From Halorientalis sp. (GTDB lineage: Archaea > Halobacteriota > Halobacteria > Halobacteriales > Haloarculaceae): a stretch of 64,000 nt of DNA. The stretch spans positions 1-64,000 of the forward strand of contig NZ_JAQCNH010000092.1 of NCBI RefSeq assembly GCF_028275115.1, written 5' to 3'. Below the pieces are notes generated by a model that saw only the letters and a program-made list of their open reading frames with translations, made no database searches and was not told the DNA's origin. Of this stretch, positions 36,366 through 45,192 are shown in pieces. Position 1 is the stretch's first letter. Each line of letters opens with the position of its first letter. Position numbers and translations under genes: made by a program.

Positions 36366-36804
36366 CGGGACCCACCAGGCGTCCGCCGCACAGGTGCTAG
36401 CCGTCGAAGACAATCCTGGCGACGTCCGACTCCTGGAAGAAGGTGTCGGAGCCGCCGACGCGAGCCTCGAGCTACACGTGTGTAACAACGGCAGACTGGC
36501 TATCGAGCGGCTCACCGGCGACGGCGGACCTGCACCCGACCATCCCGATCTAGTGCTACTCGATCTGAACCTGCCGGGAAAGTCCGGACTGGAGGTCCTC
36601 CAGGCGATTCGAGACGACACGCAGTTCGACACCGTGCCGGTCATCGTCGTGTCGAGTTCCGAGAATCCCGACGACGTCCGGGGCGTCTACGAGCACGCCG
36701 CGAACGCGTACGTCACGAAACCGGCCGACCCCGACGAGTACATCGAGGCCGTCGCCGCCGCCGTGCAGTTCTGGATTCCCGGGGTGACCGAGACGGATGA
36801 CTGA
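36358..36804 (+). CDS. Response regulator, Rcp1-like receiver only
   Basis: A 148-aa receiver with GTG start overlapping the kinase stop by 8 bp. VLAVEDNPGDVRLLEEG, phosphoacceptor in LVLLDLNLPGKSGLEVL, VPVIVVSSSENPDD and the lysine NAYVTKPADPDEY are complete, so it should accept phosphate from the kinase. The C-terminal FWIPGV is typical of Rcp1-type regulators that pair with phytochrome-like kinases. It overlaps the next gene by 8 bp. Confidence 0.9.
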   Translation: MTDGTHQASAAQVLAVEDNPGDVRLLEEGVGAADASLELHVCNNGRLAIERLTGDGGPAPDHPDLVLLDLNLPGKSGLEVLQAIRDDTQFDTVPVIVVSSSENPDDVRGVYEHAANAYVTKPADPDEYIEAVAAAVQFWIPGVTETDD

Positions 36805-37891
36805 AACCCCGCCCGAACGGTTCCTGCTCGTCGAGGACAACCCAGCCGACGTGCGCCTGATCGAAGAGTACGTCGACGAACAGTCATGGCCGGAACTGGA
36901 CGGGAAGCCGACGATTACCCAAGTAGACCGACTGGTCGACGCCATCGAGGCACGAACCGACGACACAGACCTCGTGCTGCTCGACCTGGGACTCCCGGAC
37001 AGCACCGGGTTCGACACGCTCGAGCGGATGCTCTCGGCCGCCGTCGACGAACCCGTCGTCGTACTCACGGGTCTCGACGACGAACGCGTCGGTGTCGATG
37101 CCGTCGAGCGCGGTGCGCAGGACTATCTCGTCAAGGACGACCTCACGCCGAAACTCCTCCAGCGGACGGTCCGGTACGCCGTCGAGCGCGAGCGCCAGCA
37201 GCGACGACTGAAGCGGCGTAACGAGGAACTGGCGCTTCTCAACCAGATCGTGCGTCACGATATCAAAAACGACGTGACGGTCATCCTCGGCTGGGGCGAC
37301 GGCCTCCGGGAGCACGTCGACCCGGCCGGCGAACCGTACCTCGAGCGGATGATGAGTGCCGGCGACCACATCACCGGCATCGCCGAGACGGTCGGGGACT
37401 TCCTCGAGATTCTCGAAGGCGACAAGCAACCCGAGTTACAGCCTATCGGCCTCGGACGACTCCTCGAGACCGAAATCGAAAAGACCCGGTCCGCACACGA
37501 GTCGGCGACTGTCTCGGTGACCGGCGACCTGCCGCACGGCCTGAACGTCGCTGCGACCGAACTGCTCTCGTCGGTCTTTCGCAACCTCCTGAACAACGCC
37601 GTCATACACAACGACTCGAACCAGCCCGTGGTCACGGTCACCGTCGAAGTCGAACCGGAGACAGTCACCGTCGGCATCGCTGACAACGGTCCGGGCATTC
37701 CCGAGAGCCAGCGCGACGAGGTCTTCGGTCGCGGTGAGATGGGGCTCCAGAGCCCCGGGTCGGGAATCGGACTGTACCTCGTCGACACCCTCGTCGACAT
37801 GTACGATGGCGACGTTCACCTCGAGGACGACGACCCGGAGGGCAGCGTGTTCACCGTCACTCTCCACCGAGCGCGCCACGGTACCGACTGA
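36797..37891 (+). CDS. Receiver - histidine kinase hybrid
   Basis: A 364-aa protein: N-terminal receiver (FLLVEDNPADVRLIEEY, Asp in LVLLDLGLPDSTGFD, lysine in DYLVKDDL), then a HisKA-like helix with NQIVRHDIKNDVTVILGWGD (phospho-His H152 region, HDIKND type) and HATPase with NLLNNAVIHND, IADNGPGIPES and GSGIGLYLVDTL. The receiver-before-kinase order and lack of sensor domain suggest it reads phosphorylation from the upstream kinase and passes it on. Last gene of the operon. Confidence 0.88.
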   Translation: MTETPPERFLLVEDNPADVRLIEEYVDEQSWPELDGKPTITQVDRLVDAIEARTDDTDLVLLDLGLPDSTGFDTLERMLSAAVDEPVVVLTGLDDERVGVDAVERGAQDYLVKDDLTPKLLQRTVRYAVERERQQRRLKRRNEELALLNQIVRHDIKNDVTVILGWGDGLREHVDPAGEPYLERMMSAGDHITGIAETVGDFLEILEGDKQPELQPIGLGRLLETEIEKTRSAHESATVSVTGDLPHGLNVAATELLSSVFRNLLNNAVIHNDSNQPVVTVTVEVEPETVTVGIADNGPGIPESQRDEVFGRGEMGLQSPGSGIGLYLVDTLVDMYDGDVHLEDDDPEGSVFTVTLHRARHGTD

Positions 37892-38196
37892 AACCGGGAT
37901 GTCCGCACCCGCCGACCACGACCCGTCGTCGAACCAGTACACGCGAACGCGTGGCCGCAGTCGACCGAGCCGAAATGACATTACGAGACGGCCTCCGCCC
38001 CCCACTCACGAGCCCTCTGCCAGTCGAACCGTCTGGGTGCAATCGTGAACGAGAGGCGTCCCGTGGACGCCACTCTGGACACCGACTCCACCCCCGCCTG
38101 GACGACTCGGACGCGGACCCCGGTAGGCGTCACTCTCAGGCCGAGTCCCGCGGCGAGACGAAATCGGGTATATACGAGGAGCCCTAACAGAAGGCT
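37892..38196. other. Intergenic region with promoter of the Get3 gene
   Basis: 305 bases without a gene. The only supported element is a TATA box gtatatacga (about 38168-38177), 20-29 nt before the ATG at 38197, fitting a leaderless transcript. Confidence 0.5.
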
Positions 38197-39138
38197 ATGA
38201 CGGAGTTCGTGCTGTACGGGGGGAAAGGTGGGGTTGGAAAAACAACGCTGGCGGCGGCGACGGGGATGCGGGCCGCTCGCGAGGGCGCACGGACGCTCGT
38301 CGTCAGCACCGACCCGGCACACAGCATCGCCGATGCCTACGAGTCGCCGGTCGAGGAGACGCCGACACGGGTAGTCGAGGAGTCCCCCCTCTCCGCGATG
38401 GAGATCGACCCGCGAGAACGGTTCGAGCGCCGCTACGGCGACGTGTTCGAGCGGATGCTCGACGACGTGGAATCACTGGGCGTGAACCTCGGAGAGGCGG
38501 GCGTCGAGTCGGTGACGGAACAGGGGTTGGTCCCCGGGGCCGACGAGATCGCGGTCGTGGATCTCTTCGCGGAGTACGACGACCACCCCGACTGGGACGT
38601 GGTCGTCTTCGACACGGCACCGACGGGCCACACGCTCCGCCTGCTCGAACTTCCGAACGTGATGGATTCGACCATGGGCACGCTCCTCAATATGCGGGAG
38701 CAGTTGCGCTCGGTGACGGACTCTATCACCAGCATGCTCGGCCGCGACGACGACGAGGCCGACACCTCCTACTCCGAGCAGATGGATACGCTCCAGACCC
38801 GGATGGAAGACGTTGCCGACCGCCTGCGTGACGGCTCTCGAACGGGCTTTCGGGTCGTGACGATACCCGAACCGATGGCCATCACCGAGACCGAACGCTT
38901 GGTAGACGAACTCGGGTCGTCGGGAATCACGGTGGACCACGTCCTCGCCAACAAGGTGCTGCAGGACCCCTCTGAAGACTGTCCGACCTGCTGGCCGCGC
39001 CACCAGAACCAGCAGGCGGCCCTCGACGAAGCGCGGGGGTCGCTGGAGCCAGCGGTGCGAGAGGTGCCGCTCGTCCCGGGAGCAGAGGGCATCGACCGCG
39101 TCGAGACCGTCACCGAGTACGTCGACCCAATCGTGTGA
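38197..39138 (+). CDS. ArsA/Get3-family ATPase
   Basis: A 313-aa ATPase with the deviant P-loop YGGKGGVGKTTLAAATGM, switch motifs STDPAHSIAD and VVFDTAPTGHTLRLL, and the zinc-linked cysteine pair CPTC (residues near 268-271) that holds the Get3 dimer. The length and single ATPase domain fit Get3 (tail-anchored protein targeting) rather than the double-domain bacterial ArsA; no ars genes are near. Leaderless promoter. The TnpB element begins within 200 bp after its stop. Confidence 0.92.
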   Translation: MTEFVLYGGKGGVGKTTLAAATGMRAAREGARTLVVSTDPAHSIADAYESPVEETPTRVVEESPLSAMEIDPRERFERRYGDVFERMLDDVESLGVNLGEAGVESVTEQGLVPGADEIAVVDLFAEYDDHPDWDVVVFDTAPTGHTLRLLELPNVMDSTMGTLLNMREQLRSVTDSITSMLGRDDDEADTSYSEQMDTLQTRMEDVADRLRDGSRTGFRVVTIPEPMAITETERLVDELGSSGITVDHVLANKVLQDPSEDCPTCWPRHQNQQAALDEARGSLEPAVREVPLVPGAEGIDRVETVTEYVDPIV

Positions 39139-39177
39139 ACACGCGTGCCGAGTGCCTCAGCAGTTTCGAGGCGGAGC

Positions 39178-39238
39178 CCCCGGCCTCAAGGAGCGAGGGC
39201 TTCCGACTGGTCGGAAGCACGACGCGAGTAGGCCGGGG
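39178..39238 (+). repeat. Hairpin module copy 2, upstream of tnpB
   Basis: CCCCGGCCT (39178-39186) pairs perfectly with AGGCCGGGG (39230-39238), and inside lies CTTCCGAC-tg-GTCGGAAG (39200-39217), a perfect 8-bp hairpin. The outline AGCCCC..CCTCAAGGAGCGAG ... GCGAGTAGG..GGGG is shared with 13844-13912 and 40606-40655. It may mark the left end of the TnpB element or an older insertion. Confidence 0.65.
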
Positions 39239-39326
39239 AGGAAGCCGACACAGTGTGACGCAAACCACGAGACAGTAGTCGACCGACTCTCAAGTTTTTA
39301 AGTACCGCTGGAACCACACCTGAAAT

Positions 39327-40583
39327 ATGGAGGTTAGGCGTACCGCGCCGGTCAAACTCGTTGTTCCCGACGAATACCACGACGACCTCCACGAAACTGC
39401 CGACCAGTTCCTCTATTGTGCAAATGAGGCGAGTGACTACTGCTGGGACAACGCCGACTACGAAGACTGCGTCACCTCGAACGTGACAGCCAGAGATGCG
39501 TTGTACGACCGACTCCGCGAGGAAACAGACCTGACAGCGAATCTCGTTCAAGAAGCCATTCGGCGTGCCGTCCACGCCGTCGATAGTGGTGTTGACCGCT
39601 GGAAAAAAGGCAAACGGACGAACAAACCAGAGTTCACCTCGTGGAGTATGGTCTACGACAAGCGGAGTGCGACGTTCTACCGGAACAAGATCTCGCTTTC
39701 GACGGTGAACGGGCGCATCGAGTGTGAGTTTGAGTTGCCAGCGGACAGTCCAACACCATACGAGGAGTACGTGCTTTCCGACGACTACGAGCTTCGGACG
39801 AGTACACTCCAGTACGACCAAGCGACTGACGAGTTCTACTTCCACGTCAAAACGCGGCAAGTAGACGACGAAGGCGAGGCTGTTGAACTTGAGGGTTCGG
39901 ACGATACCGGGCATCAAACTGTCCTCGGGATCGACCTCGGCGTGAACAGCCTTGCTGTTTCGTCAACAGGCACGTTCTGGAGTGGTGACGAGTACGACCA
40001 CTGGATACAGGAGTTTGAGAAGCGCCGCGCAGAGATGCAACAGCGTGGGACACAAGCTGCTCACAACGCCTTGTTGCGGCTTGGAAAGCGAGAGCGAGCA
40101 TGGCGGAAACAGTATATCCACACAGTCGCCAACGAGATTGTTGCCGAAGCGGTTGCCCACGAGTGCGACGTGATCGTATTCGAGGACTTGATTGATATTC
40201 GAGAGCGGCTGCCCCACGCTAACTGGCATCACGTCTGGGCATTCCGTCGCCTGTACGAATACGTCGAGTACAAGGCTCCTGAACAGGGTGTGGCGGTTGA
40301 GGAGGTCGAGCCAGAGCATACGAGCCAGCGGTGCTCGCACACCGATTGTGGCTTCACCCATGAAGATAACCGCGACGGCGAGCAGTTCCAGTGTCTGAAG
40401 TGTGGATACGAGATCAACGCGGACTACAACGGCGCGAAAAACGTCGGATTGCGGTACATGCGGAAGCGACAACACGGACTGCGTTCCTCGCCCACGTCGG
40501 GGAGCGCAGACGCACCAGTAGACGTGCGTATAAATAGTGGGATGTTGAACAGCGACGGCTATCGGCCAACTGCCGACAGTTGA
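39327..40583 (+). CDS. tnpB: TnpB, RNA-guided nuclease of a solo IS1341/IS605-type element
   Basis: A 418-aa intact TnpB. RuvC catalytic residues are all present: Asp in GIDLGVNSLAVSS, Glu in VIVFEDLIDIRERL and Asp in NADYNGAKNVGLR; the zinc finger is CSHTDCGF ... CLKCGYE. It starts MEVRRTAPVKLVVPDEYHDD. TATA-like tttttaag lies about 30 nt upstream. No tnpA is adjacent, so movement would need a transposase in trans. It sits between Get3 and aIF2-beta, without disrupting either. Of the three TnpB loci in the window this is the only one able to encode protein. Confidence 0.93.
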   Translation: MEVRRTAPVKLVVPDEYHDDLHETADQFLYCANEASDYCWDNADYEDCVTSNVTARDALYDRLREETDLTANLVQEAIRRAVHAVDSGVDRWKKGKRTNKPEFTSWSMVYDKRSATFYRNKISLSTVNGRIECEFELPADSPTPYEEYVLSDDYELRTSTLQYDQATDEFYFHVKTRQVDDEGEAVELEGSDDTGHQTVLGIDLGVNSLAVSSTGTFWSGDEYDHWIQEFEKRRAEMQQRGTQAAHNALLRLGKRERAWRKQYIHTVANEIVAEAVAHECDVIVFEDLIDIRERLPHANWHHVWAFRRLYEYVEYKAPEQGVAVEEVEPEHTSQRCSHTDCGFTHEDNRDGEQFQCLKCGYEINADYNGAKNVGLRYMRKRQHGLRSSPTSGSADAPVDVRINSGMLNSDGYRPTADS

Positions 40584-40765
40584 TCGCCGGGAGTCCACAT
40601 CAAAGCCCCTCCCTCAAGGACCGAGGCGCGTATGCGCCGAGGGAGTAGGGAGGGGTAGTTTACAGAGCGGATGCTTCACACCGCGAGAACAGGCTACGTC
40701 CTAAACCACACTATCCCAACGGCAATCGGGAATCCTCGCCCCTCAGCGCGGGGAGGATGTCGAGC
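40584..40765 (+). ncRNA. Candidate omega RNA / right end of the intact TnpB element
   Basis: The region between the tnpB stop and aIF2-beta contains the module hairpin (40606-40655) and ends in gggaatcctcgcccctcagcg followed by cggggaggatgtc, an ATCCTC...GAGGAT hairpin (40732-40758) that I recognise as a common right end of haloarchaeal TnpB elements. The element end is placed near 40761; the guide would start gagccatggttcagc. RNA ends are inferred from the family. Confidence 0.45.
40606..40655 (+). repeat. Hairpin module copy 3, downstream of tnpB
   Basis: CCCCTCCCT (40606-40614) pairs perfectly with AGGGAGGGG (40647-40655); inside is GGCGC-gtat-GCGCC (40625-40638). Outline AGCCCC..CCTCAAGGACCGAG ... 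GGGAGTAGG..GGGG as in the other two copies, same orientation. Confidence 0.65.
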
Positions 40766-40813
40766 CATGGTTCAGCACGGAACGCTTTTCGGTGTCGGCT
40801 GATTCCGGTATGT

Positions 40814-41428
40814 ATGGACTACGACGTCGCGCTCGACCGTGCCTACGAGGCCCTGCCCGAGCGAACAGCGAGCCAGCAGCGACTCCAGATTCCCGACCCC
40901 GCCGCCCAGGAAGACGGTGCTTTCACCCGGTTGACGAATCTCAAATCCATCGCGGACGCCCTGTCCCGCGACCCCGAACACGTCCACCGCTACGTCCAGC
41001 GGGAGTTCGGGACAAACGGGCAGTTCGACGGCGACCGGAGCCGCTACAACGGAACCTTCTCCGCCGCGGACTTCGAGGCCGTGTTGGATGCTTACTCCGA
41101 GGAGTACGTCGTCTGCTCGGAGTGTGGCCTCCCGGACACGAAACTCACTACAGAGGACCGGACCCAGATGCTCCGGTGTGAGGCCTGCGGTGCCTTCCGC
41201 CCGGTCGACAACCGTTCGACGAAAACTAACACGGAAACCAGCACCGCCACGCTGGAAGAGGGCGAGACGTACCAGGTCAAAATTACCGGCATGGGCCGCA
41301 AGGGCGACGGCGTCGCAGAGAAGGGCAAGTACCGCATCTTCGTCCCCGGTACCAGCGAGGGCGACGTAGTGCAGGTCTACATCGACAACATCAGTGGGAC
41401 GCTGGCTTTCGCTCGACCGGTGCAGTAA
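40814..41428 (+). CDS. Translation initiation factor aIF2 subunit beta with C-terminal TRAM domain
   Basis: A 204-aa protein. Residues 1-135 are aIF2-beta: TRLTNLKSIADALSRDPEHVHRYVQREFGTNGQ and the C4 zinc ribbon CSECGLPDTKL..LRCEACGA; the subunit helps deliver initiator tRNA. Residues 145-204 form a TRAM RNA-binding domain (YQVKITGMGRKGDGVAEKGKYRIFVPG), a fusion seen in haloarchaea. Start ATG at 40814 agrees with the domain start. The TnpB element ends about 50 bp upstream, so it may have displaced the native promoter. Confidence 0.92.
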   Translation: MDYDVALDRAYEALPERTASQQRLQIPDPAAQEDGAFTRLTNLKSIADALSRDPEHVHRYVQREFGTNGQFDGDRSRYNGTFSAADFEAVLDAYSEEYVVCSECGLPDTKLTTEDRTQMLRCEACGAFRPVDNRSTKTNTETSTATLEEGETYQVKITGMGRKGDGVAEKGKYRIFVPGTSEGDVVQVYIDNISGTLAFARPVQ

Positions 41429-41547
41429 TCCCCCGACGGGTCACGAGCCGTCGTTTCTCGGCCGCCCTCTCGAGCAGAATTAATTACCTGATTGAGGGGT
41501 AGCGAACCGCATCTTACTTACTCGCGCCGTCGCTGATGTATACTCGA

Positions 41548-42327
41548 ATGAACGACCCGGTTTTGCTCACGGGTGCTGGCGGACGCGTCGGCGAGGCTAT
41601 CCTGCAGGGCCTCGGCGAGCGGTACGACTGGCGGCTCCTTTATCACAATCCGCCGGGCGAAGAACCCGACTACGAGTATCTCGTCGGCGACGTCATCGAC
41701 GAGGAGACGGTCCGGGCGGCCGTCGGCGGCGTCGGGGCGATCATCCATCTCGCCGGCGACCCGCGGCCATCCGCACCTTGGAAGAGCGTCCTCTCGAACA
41801 ACATCGACGGGACCAAGAAGATGTACGAGGCCGCGGTCGAGGCCGGCGTTGAGCGGTTCGTCTACGCCTCCTCGAACCACGCCGTCGGTGCGTTCGAGAC
41901 CGACGAGCGTACCCCCGAGATGTACCGCGCCGACGACGGCCACCGACTCGACGGGACCGAGTTGCCGCGTCCGGGGAACCTCTACGGCGTGTCGAAGGCC
42001 AGCGGCGAGGTCATCGGCCGGTACTACCACGACGAACACGGGATCGACGTCTGTAACGTCCGGATCGGCAATCTCACCGAGGGCCACCCGCCAGTCGACT
42101 ACGAGCGCGGGCAGGCGATGTGGCTCTCCTACCCCGACTGTGCCCACCTTCACGAGCGGACGCTGGAGGCCGAGTACGAGTACGAGACCGTCTACGGTAT
42201 CTCGGACAACGACCGGAAGTACTACTCCATCGAACGCGCCGAGGAGGCGCTGGGCTACGACCCGCAGGACAACTCCGCCGAGTGGGACGGCGACGAACAC
42301 GTCGCCGACTACGAACGTACCGTTTAG
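41548..42327 (+). CDS. NAD-dependent extended-SDR dehydrogenase, probable archaeal glucose-6-phosphate dehydrogenase (Azf-like)
   Basis: A 259-aa Rossmann enzyme: VLLTGAGGRVGEAIL (NAD-binding glycines), HLAGDPRPSAPWKSVL, YASSNHAVGAFETDERTPE and the catalytic YGVSK (Tyr-x3-Lys). This pattern fits the uronate-dehydrogenase-like SDR group that includes the Haloferax enzyme Azf, which oxidises glucose-6-phosphate with NAD to feed the pentose phosphate route. Without assay it could also be a uronate dehydrogenase. ATG at 41548 is chosen since cttactta lies about 30 nt upstream. Convergent with the DUF309 gene, 4-bp overlap. Confidence 0.8.
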   Translation: MNDPVLLTGAGGRVGEAILQGLGERYDWRLLYHNPPGEEPDYEYLVGDVIDEETVRAAVGGVGAIIHLAGDPRPSAPWKSVLSNNIDGTKKMYEAAVEAGVERFVYASSNHAVGAFETDERTPEMYRADDGHRLDGTELPRPGNLYGVSKASGEVIGRYYHDEHGIDVCNVRIGNLTEGHPPVDYERGQAMWLSYPDCAHLHERTLEAEYEYETVYGISDNDRKYYSIERAEEALGYDPQDNSAEWDGDEHVADYERTV

Positions 42328-42938
42328 AAGAGGCCGTCGACGTCCGACTCTCGCCGCTGTCGTCGTTGGATGTGCTCCGAGAGTCGCTGGTAGATGATAC
42401 CACGGTGGGCCGGGTCCCGAGCGAAGTCCATGACGAACGTGACGAACGGGCTGGTTCCTGCACCGTCGTCGAGGGCGTCGCGGGCGTACTCGATTCCCTG
42501 CTCGACGACCACCTCGTCGAACTGGCCGTCCTCGGCGTAGACCGCGGCGGCGGCGGCGCTCTCCGCGAAGTCCAGCTCCGAGAGGGCGAGCGCCTCGCCC
42601 TCGTGGGTCAGTTCGAGCGGCCGCGCGCGTTCGATCCGTTCCGGGTCGGCGGCCAGCGCCTGCAGGTACGCTCGGACGCCGGCCAGGTCGACGCCGCGGT
42701 AGTCGGCCGGTAGTCCGGCGAGGTAGTCGCGGGCACTCTCGGTCAGCCCCGTCACACCGGGCCAGTTGCGCTCGCTGGCGTGGTGAACGGCGGCGGTAAA
42801 CTGGATGAGACCGTGGAGAAACCGCTCGTCGTCGGTCCCGCTGTCGAGAGCGAGCCAGTGGTCTTCCCAAGCGTCGTGAGCCTCGTGGTAATCGCCCGCG
42901 TTGAAAATCGCGACGCCGGCACGGAGCGCCGTCTCCAT
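42324..42938 (-). CDS. DUF309 family protein
   Basis: A 204-aa helical protein with the DUF309 signature near the N-terminus: FNAGDYHEAHDAWEDHW, followed by DERFLHGLIQFTAAVHHA. The two histidines and acidic residues in the signature look like a metal or active site, but no function is established. A strong TATA box (aaatatttatacg on the minus strand, about 42988-43000) lies about 55 nt before the ATG. Confidence 0.85.
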   Translation of the reverse strand: METALRAGVAIFNAGDYHEAHDAWEDHWLALDSGTDDERFLHGLIQFTAAVHHASERNWPGVTGLTESARDYLAGLPADYRGVDLAGVRAYLQALAADPERIERARPLELTHEGEALALSELDFAESAAAAAVYAEDGQFDEVVVEQGIEYARDALDDGAGTSPFVTFVMDFARDPAHRGIIYQRLSEHIQRRQRRESDVDGLF

Positions 42939-43350
42939 ACGTCGCCGTGGATTTCGTCTCTGGTAAGCGTTTGGCTTATCTTCGCTCGTATAAATATTTT
43001 TAAAACTATTTTACTCTTTTCTACGACCGTCCACCGATATATCCGGGCGTTCGCACAAACAAAAAAAGGGTATTTCGGTTCCGCCTGCGCGCCGGTGTGA
43101 AGCCGGTCAGACCTATCAATACACGAGAACATCGGTGCGTACGTGCTGTACCGACCGGCCGAGTTCGGCGACGGGGCACTGGGCGTCGACGGGGCGTGTG
43201 GACCGACTGCCGACAGCTACAGCGACCACGACGTTGCCGGCCGGGTCGCGAACCACTACAGTTACTCACAGGACGAGAAGGTTGTCTCGACCGGGTCGTC
43301 GACGACTTCGACTGAGTCGGGGGGCCCGACCGCTAGCGGGGAGGCGCCGG
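42939..43350. other. Intergenic stretch with DUF309 promoter; possible coding trace
   Basis: 412 bases. The left part is AT-rich and holds the DUF309 promoter. From about 43125 on the plus strand a coding-like translation (ENIGAYVLYRPAEFGDGALG) runs without a good start and reads into the opposite gene; I do not assign it. Confidence 0.35.
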
Positions 43351-44034
43351 TCAGTCGGCCTCCTCGGTGTCCCGCGGGAGGCGGTCGCGGACGGCCTCGA
43401 GTGCCGACAACACCGGATCCTCGACCTCGATGTCGGTGTACAGGTCTGCCGGGAGCGCCGGCGCGTCGGTCTCTGCCCGGTTCGCGAGCGTCGCTCGTCG
43501 CCTGGCGGCGTGGCGACGACAGCGCCGGTCGAGCGACGCGAGTCGAGCCTCGTCGGTGCTGGATTCGACCGCGAGCAGGTCACGAGCGACGGCTTCCGTC
43601 CGGTCCAGCGTCGCCAGCTCCGCGTCGATGGCTTCGATTCGGTCGACGCGGTGCTCGTGGGCCGTGGTCGCGGCGTCGAGGACCGCCGATTGTAGCGCGG
43701 GCGTGAGGCGGGCCGCCCACCGGATTTCGGCCCGGGTCGGCCGGGGGAGCAGGTCGTCGAAGGCGGGGACCGACGCGTCGTCTTCCTCGGCGTGTGGAAC
43801 TGTCATGACGGTTCCGTCGTAGGCGGCGCGGAGCGCCGGCGGTCCGGGTTCGGTTCGGGCCGTCATCGACAGGACGGAGCCGGGCGCGTCGGTGGCTTCG
43901 ACGGTCGGCAGCGTCTCGACGCGCCGACAGAACTGGTCGAAGGCGTCGCGTTCGTCGACCAGGTGACGACGGCGGACCCGGAGCCGGTGCCGAGCATCGT
44001 CGAGCGGTTCGAGCGGGTGGGTCGTCCCCGACAT
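43351..44034 (-). CDS. DUF7260-like hypothetical protein
   Basis: A 227-aa mostly helical, Arg/Asp/Glu-rich protein: RHRLRVRRRHLVDERDAFDQFCRRVETL at the N-terminus and long helices with LDRRCRRHAARRRATLANR near the end. The pattern matches a haloarchaeal family I recall as DUF7260, function unknown. Lies one base after the metallophosphoesterase stop on the same strand, so it belongs to its operon. No membrane segment. Confidence 0.65.
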   Translation of the reverse strand: MSGTTHPLEPLDDARHRLRVRRRHLVDERDAFDQFCRRVETLPTVEATDAPGSVLSMTARTEPGPPALRAAYDGTVMTVPHAEEDDASVPAFDDLLPRPTRAEIRWAARLTPALQSAVLDAATTAHEHRVDRIEAIDAELATLDRTEAVARDLLAVESSTDEARLASLDRRCRRHAARRRATLANRAETDAPALPADLYTDIEVEDPVLSALEAVRDRLPRDTEEAD

Positions 44035-44035
44035 C

Positions 44036-44989
44036 TCACTGGTTGGGGGACGCTCGTTCGCCGGTGGCAGCGGTCGTACTGGACCGGTCGTCGACGAGCG
44101 GAAAGCGACTCAACGCGCCGCGATCGGCGCGGTCGGCGACCCACTGCCCTTTGCTGTCACCGTCGTTGGCGGAGGCGTAAGCCTCCTCGAATCCAGTGCG
44201 GTCCGCCAGTGGGACCAAGTCGACGGTCGTGCCGCTGGCGCCGACCCGGACGTGCAGGAACGCCTGTGGGAGCGAACAGACCGCAGGGGCTATTACCTCA
44301 CGGACCCCACTCAGTGCGCCGGTCCCTGGCCAGTGGCGTGAACCCGACACGACCAGTTCGACACCGCCCGCCTCGAGAACGCGTGCCAACTCTTGAGCGT
44401 TCCCGGTCGGCCTGGCCACGGGCGGGTCGTCGCCCGGAGCGGGAGTCAGCGCATGGTGACAGAGGACGACCGGCCGTTCGAGCGCGGGGAGGATTGATTC
44501 GAGCCAGTCGAGCTGCGTCGGGGAGACGAAGCCGCGGTCGGCCCCAGCTGTCACGGTGTCGATACCCACGAGGTCGACCCCGCTCACACGCTCGACGAAC
44601 GGGTATCGACTGTTGGCGAAGCGGTCGGCAAACGTCCCGACCGGCGGCGTTCGGTGTCCGTCCTCGGGTCGTGGCAAATCGTGCGTACCCGGGACCGCCA
44701 GGACCGGTGCGTTCGCCTCGTCGAGCAGCGCCGCGGCTCGGTCGAACTCCTGCGGTGCCCCATCTTTGGTCAGATCGCCTGCGACAGCGACCGCGTCCAC
44801 GTCCAGCCGGTTGGCCGCCGTGAGAGCCGTCCGGAGTCGCTCGACGGTCCGATGGAAGACCTTCCACGTCCCCGTCGCCCACGGCGTCACGTGCGGATCC
44901 GCCAACACCGCGAGACTCGTCGGTTTCGCGGCTGTCGGCCCGTCGAGTCGTGCCAGGGTCGGCCCCGGAGCGCTCCGGTAGAGCATCAC
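44036..44989 (-). CDS. Metallophosphoesterase
   Basis: A 317-aa calcineurin-like phosphoesterase: LAVLADPHVTP (D-x-H), VAVAGDLTKDG (GD), VPGTHDLPRPED (GTHD in place of GNHD) and LCHHALTP, with SGSRHWPG near the end in place of the usual GHxH. The dinuclear metal site is therefore mostly kept. Substrate unknown. First of a two-gene operon with the DUF7260 protein; AT-rich promoter DNA lies upstream. Confidence 0.8.
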   Translation of the reverse strand: MMLYRSAPGPTLARLDGPTAAKPTSLAVLADPHVTPWATGTWKVFHRTVERLRTALTAANRLDVDAVAVAGDLTKDGAPQEFDRAAALLDEANAPVLAVPGTHDLPRPEDGHRTPPVGTFADRFANSRYPFVERVSGVDLVGIDTVTAGADRGFVSPTQLDWLESILPALERPVVLCHHALTPAPGDDPPVARPTGNAQELARVLEAGGVELVVSGSRHWPGTGALSGVREVIAPAVCSLPQAFLHVRVGASGTTVDLVPLADRTGFEEAYASANDGDSKGQWVADRADRGALSRFPLVDDRSSTTAATGERASPNQ

Positions 44990-45192
44990 CGTATCCTGAT
45001 TTCTGATTCCAGATAAACATATTGTAATTCTTATATTTTAGACTACGTTTGGCACTCCGAAGTATAGAGCGATACATACTACACTGCATCAAAACTGTCC
45101 TGAGGGGGTCTCCGCAAACGTAGCGGGCGGGGCCCGTCAGTACGTAAACAACGGAACGAGCGCTCACCGGGTGAGTAATCGCGAGGAGTGAA

